Source of the DNA: Metallyticus violacea
Taxonomy: Eukaryota; Arthropoda; Insecta; Mantodea; Metallyticidae
Reading direction: 5' to 3'
Assembly (NCBI GenBank): GCA_030762175.1
Contig: CM060833.1
Span: forward strand, 69,472,501-69,536,500
Length of the DNA: 64,000 nt
The translations under genes were made by a program, and so were the position numbers. Below the pieces are notes generated by a model. The model saw only the letters and a program-made list of their open reading frames with translations. It was not told the origin of the DNA and did no database searches. Shown in pieces: positions 23,103 through 35,244 of this stretch. The number at the start of each line of letters is the position of its first letter. Within the stretch, counting starts at the first letter, position 1.

Positions 23103-23989
23103 GGCTGTTATATTTCTGTGAAAGGGACGGACATGCTGGCCTTCTGCTGCCTGTAGAAAGTGTTAAGACAATGCGATTTACCTCTAAAGGTTCTCTTACT
23201 TTCCTCCCATTGCTAGTCATCCATAAAGGATTGCCGACATCAGGCCGCAAATGCTTTTATTGACTAGACAAAGAAAACCAAGATATACCATCGGTAACAC
23301 TACTTGTCATCGAAAGAAACACAGCAAGCAGAAACACGTGTCTTACAAGAAACCAAAATCGTAGTCATTTCGGACAGTTTCAAGGGAATACCGCTTATAT
23401 GGCTGAAACGTGCCTTATCGCAAATCTTTAGTATGTAAACCTATAGTAAAGTTAAAAGGTATTGGAACCTGTCATTTTCAAAAGTTGCCGCGTGGGAACA
23501 TTTATTTTAGAAAAAGTAAGTGAGCTGGTTCGACCAATAAATATATTTAATTACATAACGAATAGGAGCGAGCATCTAATATAAACGATATTTATTGTGG
23601 TCCAATAAGAACGAGAAGTGAACCAAGGTCAATAATATTTAAAGGGAATACATTTTCGCGAGGAGCGGAGCGAATCCCAAAATGGATTTAATATAAAATA
23701 TAAGAAGTAAGATAGGCAGGAACACGCATGAATCAATCAGTTAAGTAGTCACGGTCAGTCAGAAGCGTAAGAGTAACCAGAGAGTCAGTAGTGTGATAGT
23801 AAGAGTAACGCCGAGTTATCGCTAAGGTTATAGCCATAGAGTATTTACGGTAAAGTGTTTAGTGTTATTATAAGGCGTTATCGCGAAGTTATAGATGACT
23901 GTCGGATTTCAAACTTGTGTGAAGTTATAACAGAAGAATCAAAGTTAAAGTGAGTATATTGTGTTCATAGATCTATGAGTGAAGGCAGC

Positions 23990-24077
23990 GAATTATAAAT
24001 CGAGGTAAATTATACAGTACAGATGGAACCAGAATTATAGCCACACAACAGTCGCATAGCATGTTCCTAAACCTGTC
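23990..24077 (+). repeat. Interspersed repeat (left part) interrupted by SINE A
   Basis: Shares CAGCGAATTATAAATC and GCATAGCATGTTCCTAAA with 63355-63395 (CAGCGAATCATAATC, GCACAGCATGTTCCAAAA). It resumes after the SINE at about 24391. Possibly the leader region of an LTR retrotransposon, as the wider 23.7-24.0 kb and 63.2-63.4 kb regions also look alike. That is unproven. Confidence 0.5.
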
Positions 24078-24390
24078 GGTCCTGGTGGTGTAGTGGTTAC
24101 CATACTTGCCTCCTATACCCAAGATCGCGGGTTCGAACCCGGCCAGGACCGATGGATTTTTTCGGGCGTAAAAATCCTAAGTATGGCTTCCTTCGGAAGG
24201 GAAGTAAAGCCGTGGGTCCCGTGTCGTACATTTACGGCACGAAAAAGAACCTCAAGCCTGAAAGAGAGGCTCTGAGCAAAATTTGTCTGCCGTTTCACGC
24301 CCTGAGTTGAATAGAACGCTGATGACCTGAGATGTTAAAGAGCGCCCATAAATAAATAAATAAATAAAAAAAAAAACATAAACAAAAAAA
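24078..24390 (+). repeat. SINE A, best-preserved copy
   Basis: The head folds like a tRNA: acceptor stem GGTCCTG/CAGGACC, A box TGGTGTAGTGGTTA and B box GGTTCGAACCC. The body and the tail of AAATA repeats follow. The flanks GTTCCTAAACCTGTC and ATTCCTAAATCCTTC are an imperfect target-site duplication. The related repeat at 63.4 kb has a single uninterrupted version of this site. Confidence 0.88.
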
Positions 24391-24545
24391 TTCCTAAATC
24401 CTTCAATTGTTAAATAAATCAAAAGTCCAACTCGAGCCGAAATTTGCATTATTCCAGCGAAGAATCCTTTCGTTCCCTAATGACTTTACGTCATCAAAAA
24501 AAGATTCCCCTGAGATTCCTATACTCTGCTTGGAATCAGAGAAAT
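24391..24545 (+). repeat. Interspersed repeat (right part), continues after SINE A
   Basis: GTTAAATAAATCAAAAGTCC, GCATTATTCCAG, CCTAATGACTTTACGTCATC and CTCTGCTTGGAA match, in order, 63409-63540. With the left part it forms one copy of a family seen twice in the window. Confidence 0.6.
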
Positions 24546-24789
24546 AGGAAACACCAACTTCCTGACTCCAAGAGCCAAGGCAACTCAAGAAAAACATCTA
24601 ATCGTCTGATTATATAAATAAAATCAATCCCCTTGATATTAAACCCCCTACCATAATAACTGTTCCATATGTTAACTAATTCTTCAAACGAGGAGGATTT
24701 CGCGGATATGACACTCATCGCCTGAAATGGTTTATGCTTAATGGGATCTACCTCTCCAATTCTGAATGTTTAGCAAGTCGGACAAAGAC

Positions 24790-26150
24790 GTGGAGCAATG
24801 GTACTCCCGAGCAATCGAATAAAATATCTAGGCAACTGAAACTGCTTATCGCAATTACAATTACAATGAAAATAAGCACGTACTTCATCATAAACGATGT
24901 TGGAAATGTCCTCCTCCTGCATCCACACCACTCTGGCAATTTCTAGGAACTTTTCTTTCACGCGAATCAGTTCAACTTCCGGAACAGAGCTAATTTCTTT
25001 TCTGATATTGTCTTCAGTTTTTATAATATGTGAGGGTTTGACCTGTACACTTTATTTCTCAAGTACCTCCTTAAATAATCATCACATTATATGAGATTAG
25101 GGGACTGTGCGGATCATAACTCCTATTAATTACTACATCTGAAAAAAGTCCCCATTGACATTTAGCGACTCTGCAACTGTATGTGTAATGGCAGATTCTT
25201 GCTAGAAATATCCAGAATATTCAACTTAGATCAGATTTTCAAAGAATCGGATAGGTATGTCATTCCTGTAAAATTCTAAATTTACGGCATCTGAATAAAC
25301 AATATTGGCCCTGTATGAATTAACCGCGCACTATACACGTATTTTCTCGTCATGTAATGGGGTTTGCTGCACTAAATCGGGTTTATCCGAGCTCCAATAC
25401 CGAATATTCTGCGTCGAAACACGACCGAGTAAATGAACCTATGCTTCCTCAGAGACGATTTTCAAATTTGGATCATCTATCCCATTATTAATATTCCTCA
25501 AAATCCATTTACAGAAATGTACCCTACTCTCATTATCACATGGTAGCAATTCGTGGACAAAAACGGTCTTGTATGGTTTAAATTGTAGGAGTTTGGTAGC
25601 TCGCCACGCTGAGCTCATTGAAATTGTGATTTCCGGTGCAAGTCGTAGCAGAAATTTTCGAGAAGATTATTCCAACTTGGTCTAATTTCTCCTCAGTAAG
25701 CAGGCGCCGCTTTATCCTTCGTTTCTTATTGGTAATCAAACCCGTTTCCCTAACTTTATTTAAAGTTTGCTTGGAGGACTCATGCACGAGAACCTATTAA
25801 AATTGGTCAATTAACTTTACTGCAAGATGATGTAATAACTAAGCATGAAAGCTCTGCTTCCATGAACGCGAGGTTACTAAAGCTTCAACCGTAGTAGGTG
25901 CATAGCGGTTTAAGGTAAAACACACCACTACAGGTTATCAATCGATTCACTCACTTTCGACTCTATTGCTATGACGAGACTGTACGGAATCCGATTCTAA
26001 ACCCCTTCCCTCTGCCCTCATGTGCAATGCTCGTGTTAACATATTCTAATAGCTTATTTACGAAGGAATTCTTTCATTTCTAGTGGTGGTGGTTAATCAC
26101 ATACGAGTCATACATTAAAATCCGTTGCTGTAATGTGTACTTAGATCGTG
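24790..26150 (-). pseudogene. IS630/Tc1/mariner-type transposase pseudogene, full-length but degenerate
   Basis: Minus-strand frames give, from N to C: a start region (MPRSKYT..QRI..YDSYV, near 26150), an interruption, a helix-turn-helix end LNKVRETGLITNKKRR, RRLLTEEKLDQVG, LLKL-PYK, VHELLPCDNESRVHFCKWIL, VHLLGRVSTQNIRYWS and PLHDEKIRV. These occur in this order in a large insect transposase lineage (REtGSV...RRRVLtEEKLDeIGE...LLKLKPYK...VHEL...FCrWFL...WFHLSGyVNsQNnRYWS). Many stops and frameshifts are present. Both ends are approximate. Subterminal sequence near 24850 is shared with the TIR elements at 37024 and 42618. Confidence 0.65.
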
Positions 26151-26439
26151 GCATTATTGTAACCAAATCCAAAACGCTTGCAACATGTAAACACTCAAAT
26201 CACTTCCGAACTTGTCACAAGCTTCGGTAAGATTAAGGAACGAATGAAAGTAAGTCAAGATCGCAAGATGCGCGGGGTTGTAAGAAGGACCATCATTCTT
26301 TCGTGATGCGCCGATCGGCCTACTCGTACACGAACGACACTGTATGATTACATGCCGAGAGTGCCAAAAATATATACACACTTTCATTGAACAAATGAAG
26401 CCAAGATAATCGTAAATCAACAATGAACAAATGAAGTCA

Positions 26440-26900
26440 AGATTATCGTATGATGTTCTGTAAACAGACGTGACTCACTACGTTATGCTAGCGTTGCTAC
26501 AATAAAATGGAGGCAAAATTATTGTTTGAATAGTGGAAAGCAATTTTGAAGTGGTATTGGAAAACCGAGAATGTTGAAGTAACCGACAACGCGAGTAACA
26601 ATTACACGCATTCGAGACAAATTTGAGATTCATGGTATCATATGTAAGGGCAGATCTGGGCGGACCAGTTACACTGGCAACACTTCGGGAAGAAATTGAA
26701 ACGACATGTGCTGCAATCGCTGAGGATACTTTCGCAAACGTTGCTAAAGTTCAACGAATTCATAAATGTATCGACGCCTATGGTAGCAACTGTTGTAACT
26801 GTGAAAGTCTAAGATTATTAATGCTCATCATTTTCTGTTTATGTAAATTTAGTTTTGTTATGTTAACACATTTTTTTCGTTGTTTGAAATGTGTATACTT
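26440..26900 (+). pseudogene. Internally deleted Tc1/mariner-type transposon with fused transposase ends
   Basis: The N-terminal segment reads KAILKWYWKTENV then, across a frameshift, ITRIRDKFEIHGI..KGRSGR. This is followed directly by a C-terminal segment LREEIETTCAAIAEDTFANV...RIHKCIDAYG. In the intact family these parts lie more than 250 residues apart, separated by the DDE catalytic domain. Here that middle is missing. The copy could have moved only with help from another transposase and is probably fixed. Terminal repeats were not defined. Confidence 0.6.
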
Positions 26901-27512
26901 TTTGGCACTCTCATAAATGCATAAAATATTGCCTTTCATTTAACATTTTCCCAATCTGAATAACTAACTATTTAATATAACTTTAATTTAAACAAAAAGT
27001 ACGATAATGTAGATATTAATGGGAAAGTTTGAAATTAATGTTGATTAAATTTAAGTTTTCACCCCCTTACCCACAGCCATGCTAACCTATAATTTTCAAA
27101 TGCTGGCAAGCTGAATTGTTGTATTGTTTAAATTTGAATGGAATGATAATATAAAAAGTAATGTACTTTAATTCAAAATTATGTGTACCGTACATGAAAG
27201 AAGGGTATGTAAGTCAGAAGTTCCAAAACTGCTAAATTATTTTAATATTAATAATTTAATTCAAAACTACATCTAGCTAAATGGCTTATTTTTTTGTTCT
27301 GTCCAAATTCAAACAGCAAAAATAATGATCTGACATTTAAAATCAACATTTATTACATGAGGTTTCACACTCTTGACCCCAGTCATCCCATTTTGAAACT
27401 TCAAACGCATTTCTACTTTTTGGTACTTATTTTTTTTTAAAGAGGATTCAATTATCATGATATATTTTGTGTTTTTTATCATTGCCTTTTAACCTTGATT
27501 GTTAATATAGCA

Positions 27513-27950
27513 GGGTAGCTCAAGACTCGTATTCAGGAGGTCTCGAGTTTCAACTTCTTGGGGCCGGCCAACCTGACCTTGGGTTTCCCTGGTCGCTTAA
27601 GCAAATGCTGAGATGGATCTTTACTTTCCATGAGCTTTCCGCTCCTCCATTTCCCATCAGTTCTTTCCGTTGGTTCTGTTACTGGGTCGAAAGTGCCAGG
27701 GCTCAGTGTGACGGTGGCTTGCGCTTTGTCAAAGATTTCTGCCCCGTCGTCTGATGTGGTAAGGACCTTTGGGGAGGGGGATAGGCTCCAACGGTCGGGC
27801 TGTTCTATTTGGAAACATGTTATGCACTCTATCTATATTCGCGCAGCACCCGAATGTGCATTTTGGCCGCCCGGCATTTCCCTTTATCCCGAAGGTGCCC
27901 CATTGGAGGCGAGTAAGTCTCCAGTATGAAATATGCTCCTTTGCCCCAAA
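27513..27950 (+). repeat. SINE D
   Basis: tRNA-like head (GGGTAGCTCAAGACTCGTAT, CGAGTTTCAAC), then GGGGCCGGCCAACCTGACC, CCCTGGTCGCTTAAGC, GGTTCTGTTACTGGGTCGAAAG, and a 3' GC-rich part ending in CCCGAAGGTGCCCCATTGG. The same order is seen at 40983-41460. Confidence 0.75.
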
Positions 27951-28901
27951 CAATCGGCACTGTTCTTATTGTTTGAATTGAATTTGGACAGAGTAAAAAA
28001 TAAGTCAATTGTTAGATGAAAAAACAATTATGTTACAGTAATGTAGCCTATTTCAAAACTTCCGACTAATCTGCTTACTTTTTGTTCTTTCTTGTAGATA
28101 TACATAATTTTGAAACAATTTATTACCAAAGCACAACTATTACATTAATGCCCAGTAGCTTTTACAGCATTATTCTGTTCAAATGCGTATAAGAATAAAA
28201 CAGTCCAGGTTAACAGACAAGGATAAACTGAATATATGATAATAATTGCATTCTCTTTAAAAGTTATGCAAAAACAAGTAAGGGAGGCATTTGACATCTT
28301 CAAGTGGGCGTGGTTTGGTGTAAGAGGGTGAAACTTAAAATATAGCCAACATTGGTTTTAAACTTTTCCCTTAATATATAAATTGACATATTGTTTTATT
28401 CAAATTAAATGGGTATTTATATTCAAATTTGAAATGAAAGCCTTTTATAATTATCAATTATCGTACATTTTAAAAGCAAAATGAACTGTTGACTTTCTGT
28501 GCATCATGCATTTATATAATTCGTACAAATATGTGGATAGGTGAAATTTGAAATATTTTGATGAACGTATGTGACTTTCTTATTCATTAAATTATTTTAT
28601 CCACAAGGAGAATTGGGGATATTTAGTAATACAGCATATAAATAACTATGCCATACTGGTTTACAGCATTATAATTTGCAATACATTAAATACCTGGAAA
28701 AGAATTTGATTTTTTTATAAACTTATAATCTTGCCATTTATACTAAAAGTTCTATGTCTTTGGTTAATAAAGCTTAACATTTCAGCTCAAAAAGTGAATT
28801 TATTTTTGATAAGCGAGTAATATTTTTACCCATGAACTTTTTACATTAAAATGTTATACTTTGCATCCATATTAAGGTAACATTTGAGGAATGTGTTATT
28901 G

Positions 28902-29762
28902 TACAGAACCCTTGATTGGACGAGTGGCCGGCTAAACGAGGATTTGCTTGGCTCCGGGAAACTGAGTCGGATATTCATAGCCCCTTAATTCAAGCGCATA
29001 GATTTCTACAGCACATAAAAAATCAATTTTGGTCATACAATGGCATTTCGTGTGCAAGATCAGGGTTTCCTGCACTCCAGTATCTATTGTTTTGTGTCGC
29101 TACATGACTATGTAAATAAAACCACGCTTCTTTGGGGGGGGGGGGACGTGGGTCAATAGAGCTAATCCAATACGCAATTACAGACATTAATTCTACTCCC
29201 ATTATCGCGTGGTTGCAATTGCTGATTTATAGTTATGATATAGAGTTTTTGTTTTAAAAATTTAGTGGCATTCCAAACCGAGGTTTGCGAAATTCCTGAT
29301 TCCTGTGCAAATTTTCTAAGAGAGTTGTTTGGACTTCGTTCTAAGTTTCTCCAAATATCTATCGAGTTTTTCCTCTGTAAGGATACGGCGTTTTACTTTA
29401 GGTTTCTTATCAAGAACAGACCCCGTTTCCCTAAATCTGTTCACAAGATTACTGTGAGGCGCACGAACAGCAGGAATCTGTCTATAAATCGCCGGCGCAC
29501 TTCTCTACATGAATTTGTTGACATATAGGAATCATACATTAAGATTTTGTGTGCTAAAGTATACCCACATTTTGCATTATAACAGCACTAACACACTATA
29601 ACGCTGAAACACGTGTTCTCACAACGTTTCAATTCCTGTACAGCATAAAGACATCGCGTCAACACAAGGAGAGGCAGGAAATCGGAGGGAGAACAGAACC
29701 GGTTAGAAACAGGATAGCAAATCCCTATTAAACCGGCCACACGTCCAAATGAAGGCTCTGTA
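28902..29762 (-). mobile_element. TIR DNA transposon, Tc1/mariner-type, degenerate (family F, copy 1)
   Basis: The ends are inverted repeats of about 34 bp: TACAGAACCCTTGATTGGAC at the left and, reverse-complemented, TACAGAGCCTTCATTTGGAC at the right, both continuing into GTGGCCGG. TA dinucleotides sit at both ends, as in Tc1/mariner insertions. Inside, on the minus strand, are remains of an HTH-containing transposase N-terminus (LVNRFRETGSV-like). The catalytic middle is lost. Aligns along its whole length with 45006-45901. Confidence 0.75.
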
Positions 29763-30342
29763 GAAAACACAAGCTTTGTTTGAAAACGTTAAATGCTATT
29801 TTTACAGAAGTACAACATTTTGGATTGTGCAATATTTTTAAAAATAGTTTAAAGATTCACCATGAATTTGCCAATGTATTTTACATTATAATTATTTGGG
29901 GGGAGTCATATGCTAGAATTTAACACATTTGAGTCATCAGTATTTACGCCATTCAAATTAATTGAAACGATCTAGGCAAAACTTTTCCCTAAAAGCCCAT
30001 TTTATTGTAGTTGATACAAAAGCCATGACTATTACTTATGCAAACATTAAAGTTGAACTTTTTACTCAAATTAATTACTCATATTTAGTCTTAGGCTTTT
30101 AGGTTACTTACCGTAGACAAAAAATTCTTTAGATATAACCTTGGCCTTAAACCACATAACTCTGCTGTTGGAAATAATGTAAGGTAAAAGCTAATTATAT
30201 GACATTTTGATGAGACGAAATTTCCAATTTTACCGAGAGCTATATTCTATTTAGTTTTAGTATTTGCTGAAGAAATGCATTATTCAAGTATTTTTTTCAG
30301 TCATGTTTGTTGTTTGTTGCTGAATCAAATACTTTATTTAAC

Positions 30343-30640
30343 CGTCCTCTTGGTCTAGTGGTTAGCGTTGCTGACTGCTGGCAAAGAAGACCCGAGTTCG
30401 ATTCTTGATACTGCTTAGAATTTTTCGGGGTCCACCTAGCCTCGTTAGGATAATTGGGAAGCTGCCAGATGGAGAAGTGGTGTTCTTCGATCTAGAAAGT
30501 CACGTGACACCTTGTATACTGAACACATGCAGTACTGCCCTCTGTCAATGAAATCGTAAGATGGAGGTAAAGGAAGCAGAAGACGCTGCGGCAGGCTATG
30601 ACCCGACTTCGAGTTATAGCGCTATAGAATAAGAAGTAAT
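30343..30640 (+). repeat. SINE C (tRNA-derived)
   Basis: Head CCTCTTGGTCTAGTGGTTAG (A box) and CCCGAGTTCGATTCTTG (B box), followed by a body with TTTTTCGGGGTCCACCTAGCC and CGACTTCGAGTTATAGCGC. No second copy in the window, so the 3' end is approximate. Confidence 0.7.
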
Positions 30641-31016
30641 AATTTGTTTAGATTAAAATATTGTGTGCTAACTGAATATTCAAAATTGATTTGGATTTGT
30701 TTTTCTAAGGTCTAAAATAGTTAAAATCTATAATTTAATGATTCATTTTTTACACTTCTATTTTGGAGCACATTTCCCCATAAAATGTTCAAAATACTTG
30801 TGTAAACGTCATTAGATACAGTGGATGCAACCTTTAAGTTTTGTACTTCTTCCTTTGTGTTACTTATTATTTACAAAATACTTTTACGGGAGTCCAGGTT
30901 ATGAAAATACGAGCGTTAAAGTTTTGAATATAGACGGGACATAGAAAACACTTTGGTCAGAGTCCTTCCTGATAGTGATGGCGCTAGAGTTCTTTTTGTG
31001 GTTTCTGAGATGATTG

Positions 31017-31066
31017 TTTTTTGGATTTATTTACGGACGCTCTTTAACATCTTGGTCATCAGCGTG
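31017..31066 (-). repeat. SINE A 3' fragment
   Basis: GATTTATTTACGGACGCTC followed by TTTAACATC and GGTCATCAGCGT matches the 3' end of SINE A in reverse orientation. The remainder is missing. Confidence 0.75.
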
Positions 31067-31462
31067 AGGTGATTGTGAACAACCTATCAGCACTAATGAT
31101 TCTAACAGCGTGTCATACAGGAATACATGATTGCAGAGAATGAACTCAAACTTGTGCAACACAAAACCATTGATGCTATTTGAGGTCTCATCTTATGGCG
31201 TTTGTTTGAAAGCTTTTCTCTGTCTTATATGAATGTCGAAAGTCATTCAATGTCGATTTTTATAAACTATATTGAACTATGAATTTCATATACATGAAAG
31301 GTTTTCGTAAATTGGTGCTAAAATGTTTAGTACCTACTCATTAATAGATACATAGATGTAATTATTTTCTTTGATAATGCTTGTTCTAAGATGACCATTC
31401 TGTAACTAGAATTATTGCACCTACAATGTATAGGACATTTCTGTAACTTTTTTATTAATACT

Positions 31463-31468
31463 TTTATT
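31463..31468 (-). promoter_or_regulatory. Dop1R1: Candidate poly(A) signal of Dop1R1
   Basis: The minus strand reads AATAAA here, about 267 nt after the Dop1R1 stop codon. A second AATAAA lies at 31451-31456. The region is AT-rich and such hexamers occur often by chance, so this only suggests a short 3' UTR. Confidence 0.3.
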
Positions 31469-31734
31469 TATAGTTTGCACCTGTGTGCAAATAACTTTAG
31501 TAAGTAGTGGCAGTGATCCAAATAAAAATGTCTATAAACTTTTTAGGGTTTTAGCACTATTTCTATTACTAAATTTTAGTGTTGAACACTTTTCTACTGT
31601 GGTGTACAAGTCAAATGGATGCTATGATATATGGCGTTTGATTTGTAACACTACACAAGTACTTCGGGAGCAGAGCGTCTGATCCCTGCGGCTGCCGCTG
31701 CCTCCTGTAAGGCTCATTCATTGCCCTTCAGAAG

Positions 31735-32677
31735 TCAAATGGCGCTTACTTCCTCACCCTCGAGGACATCGCGGTCTGCCGAGTTGACGCGTGTCTGCCG
31801 TAGCGTGCCCACCGATCCTGCCGAACTTCGTGCGCTAGAGCAGTCTTTCAGCTGGGAACAGGATCCGTTGTGGCGTGGCGTGACGCCCCCGACACGTCCT
31901 CTTCTTCCATTGCCGTCCACATCTAGATCCGCTTCTGCACTTCGTCTCTTAATCCTGCTTCCCGCAAAGCCTTCTGATCTTCCCGTGACCGCCTCGTAAC
32001 CGCACTTGCCATCGCAACCGCAGCACGGAGGATAGTGCGTTGTAAGTATTCTCCTGAAAGCCTCGCGGAACTCCGTATTGAAGATGGAGTATATTATGGG
32101 ATTGAAGGCCGAATTGGAATAGCCGAGCCAGGTAAGGACCTTGAACACAATCCCAGGTATGCATGTCTTGCAGAAGGCGGCCACTATGTTCACGCAGAAG
32201 AAGGGTACCCAGCAGATGAGAAACACTCCCATGATGACACCCACGGTGATTGCTGCTTTGTGATCGGATACATGGTACGGCGAAGACCCGGAATGGACGT
32301 GAATCTTGGCATGGGAAGAAGGCGATGCATCGATGGGGGTGGGACCGGCTGTAGAGCCGAAGTTCGTGGCTGTCAACGGTCGGGTAACAGCTCGGATGTT
32401 CTTCACATGCTTCTGGGCGTAGAGGTACAGTCGACAGTATATGCCAAGCATCACGAAAGTAGGGACGTAGAAGCTGATGCAGGAGGAAACCACGGCGTAC
32501 GTGGGAGTCAGATCCAGGGCGCATGTGGGATACTCGGCATCTCCTTCAGTGTAGAAGACGGGTTCTGGCGGTCTGTGGAGACCCAGTGATATTGGAAGAA
32601 AAGAAATAAGTGCCGCTAATAGCCAAATGGCCGCTATGGAAGCAACAGCCACTCGCCTTGTAACCCATCTTCCGTAC
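31735..32677 (-). CDS. Dop1R1: Dopamine D1-like receptor, last coding exon (TM4 to C-terminus)
   Basis: This exon encodes the second half of a Gs-coupled dopamine receptor of the plasma membrane. It begins after an acceptor ending TTACAG at 32678 and completes the Arg codon split from the previous exon (CG|G), giving YGRWVTRRVAV. Visible in order: TM4 (IAAIWLLAALISFLPI), an ECL2 cysteine (YPTCALDL), TM5 with the catechol-binding serines (VVSSCISFYVP), a short third loop, TM6 with the CWVPFFCVN motif, and TM7 with NPIIY. The tail carries cysteines suited to palmitoylation (PPCCGC), is rich in Ser and Arg, and ends EEVSAI. The fly orthologue ends in almost the same residues. The stop is TGA at 31735-31737. 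Loop 3 is shorter and differently composed than in flies. The invertebrate Dop1R1 assignment is firm; OAMB or Dop1R2 would lack these exact signatures. Confidence 0.96.
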
Positions 32678-33017
32678 CTGTAAGATACATACAAAAATTA
32701 GAACGTTGTAATAGTAAATTAAACTATTAACACATTCTTGAAAATCCACGAACTTAGAACAAGAGGATTAAACAAGGATGCTATCTCTCACCAATTTGTG
32801 TTTTTTCTTATATGTTTAAATAGGGGAATACAGAAATGGAGAGTGAAATATCCAAAAAGGATTCAGCTAAGTGCAAATAAAATAGACGCTACATCTTCTG
32901 CTGATCAGGTACTTTTATAAAAATATGAAAAGCATTACAGACATTGAAAGAAATGCATTAATAAATACATTTAAAAAGAAAAACAAAAACAAAACAGAAG
33001 AAAGGAATAAGATCAAT

Positions 33018-33452
33018 TGAATTGAATTGGATGGTAGGGACAAAGGAGAAATTTTCGGTTCTTCAGCCCTACTCAAGAGCTGGACATTTGTGCCTGTATT
33101 CTAAATGGGGACACCTCTGGGAGAAAGGGAGACACGGGGTGGCTAGGATTCAAATGCTGTGTGGCATAAACTAAATGGGATACCTAACAATGTTTCCGGA
33201 TAGAGCATCACGACGTCGGTGGAATACTCGGCAACTATTCGAGCCTTTCAAACGCCGGGGCAGAAACATTTCCAAACATGCAAAGCCACTGCCGCAACGC
33301 ATACAGCTTCAGCTGCCTCGCTTGGTACTTTTGACTTCGTGGCTTTTACCAAAGTGACTAGGGGATACCCCGAAATAACCTTAGGCCAGGATGATCGGCC
33401 CCAAGGGATTTGAACCCTAGATTTCCGGTATGCGTTACCGCCTGAACCACTT
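33018..33452 (-). repeat. SINE D in Dop1R1 intron
   Basis: Reverse copy: on the minus strand the head is GTGGTTCAGGCGGTAACGC with B box GGGTTCAAATCCC, then CTTGGGGCCGATCATCCTGG. The 3' part includes CCGTGTCTCCCTTTCTCCC. Confidence 0.7.
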
Positions 33453-34988
33453 CGCTCGAAGGGGAAGACTGTTCAGACACGGCGTTCTGTGTATACAATC
33501 GAGAACATTCTTCTCAAAGTGTCCGTGCACAACTAATGCATGCTCCAATGGGAGCTTGTTTTGTTGGCTGTTCCGACAGGGATAGCATATGCTCTGGCTT
33601 TCAAACGACTCTTGCTTTTGCCTGCCTACTTGTATATGATCTTTCAGCGCTCGGTAACTATCTTTAATAAAAATATTTATTTTTTGGATTCCCGGTTCCA
33701 TAAATTTATTTTGTAGAAAAATTTTAACTGTACATGTCATTTCATTCCACGAGATTCTTGTACGAGATCCTATTTACACGAGGATAGGAAATAAGTTTAG
33801 GTTTAAAAACGTCATAAATTATATAAATATATCCGTGTGTATTCAGTAACTTCAAGTGTATAGCAAAAATTGTTACAATACGAAAGTTAACAAATATAAT
33901 AAAAGAGCAGCATATTAACACATTGTCAAATACATGAAGGTTTGACGTATTAGATATCATATGATTGAATATTATTTTAACAGTGGAGAAGTTTTATCTA
34001 TGAATTTGTCAACTGAATAATGGTGTTATTCTGTAAAAACAAATTTAAATATTTTTCTCTTCTGGGATTAAATTTTTGGAGACTAATTGAAACAGCGTTA
34101 TATACCGTATTCTAATATATTAATAATAAAATCCATTTTTGACAAAGGACCAATGTAGATTACACTTTTTTCTAATGTTCATGATAAGTTTTTACATATT
34201 TTTAATGAACTGGTTTTGATTTTTAGAATAAAAAGTATATACTCACACGAAGGTTAAAATGTTTAATTTTCGAAATATCTATAGATCTCTACATGCTTTT
34301 CTATTATTTGCACCTCATGTTATTGGTGTTGCTTTCTTTTATAATATAAACACTATTGATTGCTCCAGAATATTAAATAATATTTTATACTTGAACAAAA
34401 ATTGACAGATTTAGAACTAATGTTATACAATGAAGCTTGTAGGCTGCTGATTTTGATTATAATATAATGTACTCTATATTTACTTTCCAATTTAAGTGTA
34501 TATCAAGACATTTCATATCATTGTGCTAGTCTAAGGTGTGGTTATAAATTCTTATGTATAATATGGGTTCAGCTGACGTGTATGTTATGACTTTTATAAT
34601 GTTTTTACTGAGTGATCAAATGCTCAGAGTAATAGAGTAACCCCCACTGCCCAAAAAAGAAAAAACATAAGGAAGAGAAAACAAAATGAATAACAATTAC
34701 TCAAAAAGTAATATTGTTTATAGTTTTCTATTTCAAACTTTTTAGAAAAACCAGACACATTGCTGAGATCAGACGACATAGACATGCATGTGCAAATAAA
34801 AATGAATTGACTGAGTACATATTTGCATAACATTTAAAAATCATACATTAATTAATACAGACATGTTCTTATTACAAACGTTCATTTTTAATTAAAAGTG
34901 GCCATATTAGAAGTTATTGGGAACAAAATTGGCAGAAAATAAAAAAAGGACATTGAATATGTGCAAGTTGCAAATGTTTAAATACTGA

Positions 34989-35244
34989 ATAGTATTTAAC
35001 GCCCGTTTTTACTATTGAGGCGTCACAGGTGGTGGACACTGATGATACGTGAAATTATAAATTGGGAAAGGAAAGAAGCGTTTCAGGCCTAAGTTTAGAG
35101 TATTTCCCCAGCATATGCAATTTATGAGGACTGAGAAAAATCTGGAAAAACTTCAGTCAGGGAGGACAGTCCTGGGGGGAATCGAACTACAAACTTCCCG
35201 CTCAGGAGTCCGCGCCTTAACCACCTCGGTTACCAGTGGTGGTG
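34989..35244 (-). repeat. SINE B in Dop1R1 intron
   Basis: Reverse copy from ATTTAACGCCCGTTTTTAC to the head CCTCGGTTACCAG. Flanks TTTAAATACTGA (34977-34988) and TTTTAAATATGA suggest a slightly diverged target-site duplication. Confidence 0.8.

Noticed and set aside
24078..24150. A functional tRNA gene with a perfect acceptor stem
   Set aside because: It continues directly into the SINE A body and tail and recurs at several loci with target-site duplications; it is a SINE head.
31949..32589. 184- and 191-codon ORFs overlapping Dop1R1 exon 3
   Set aside because: They are alternative-frame shadows of the GC-richer receptor exon, without motifs.
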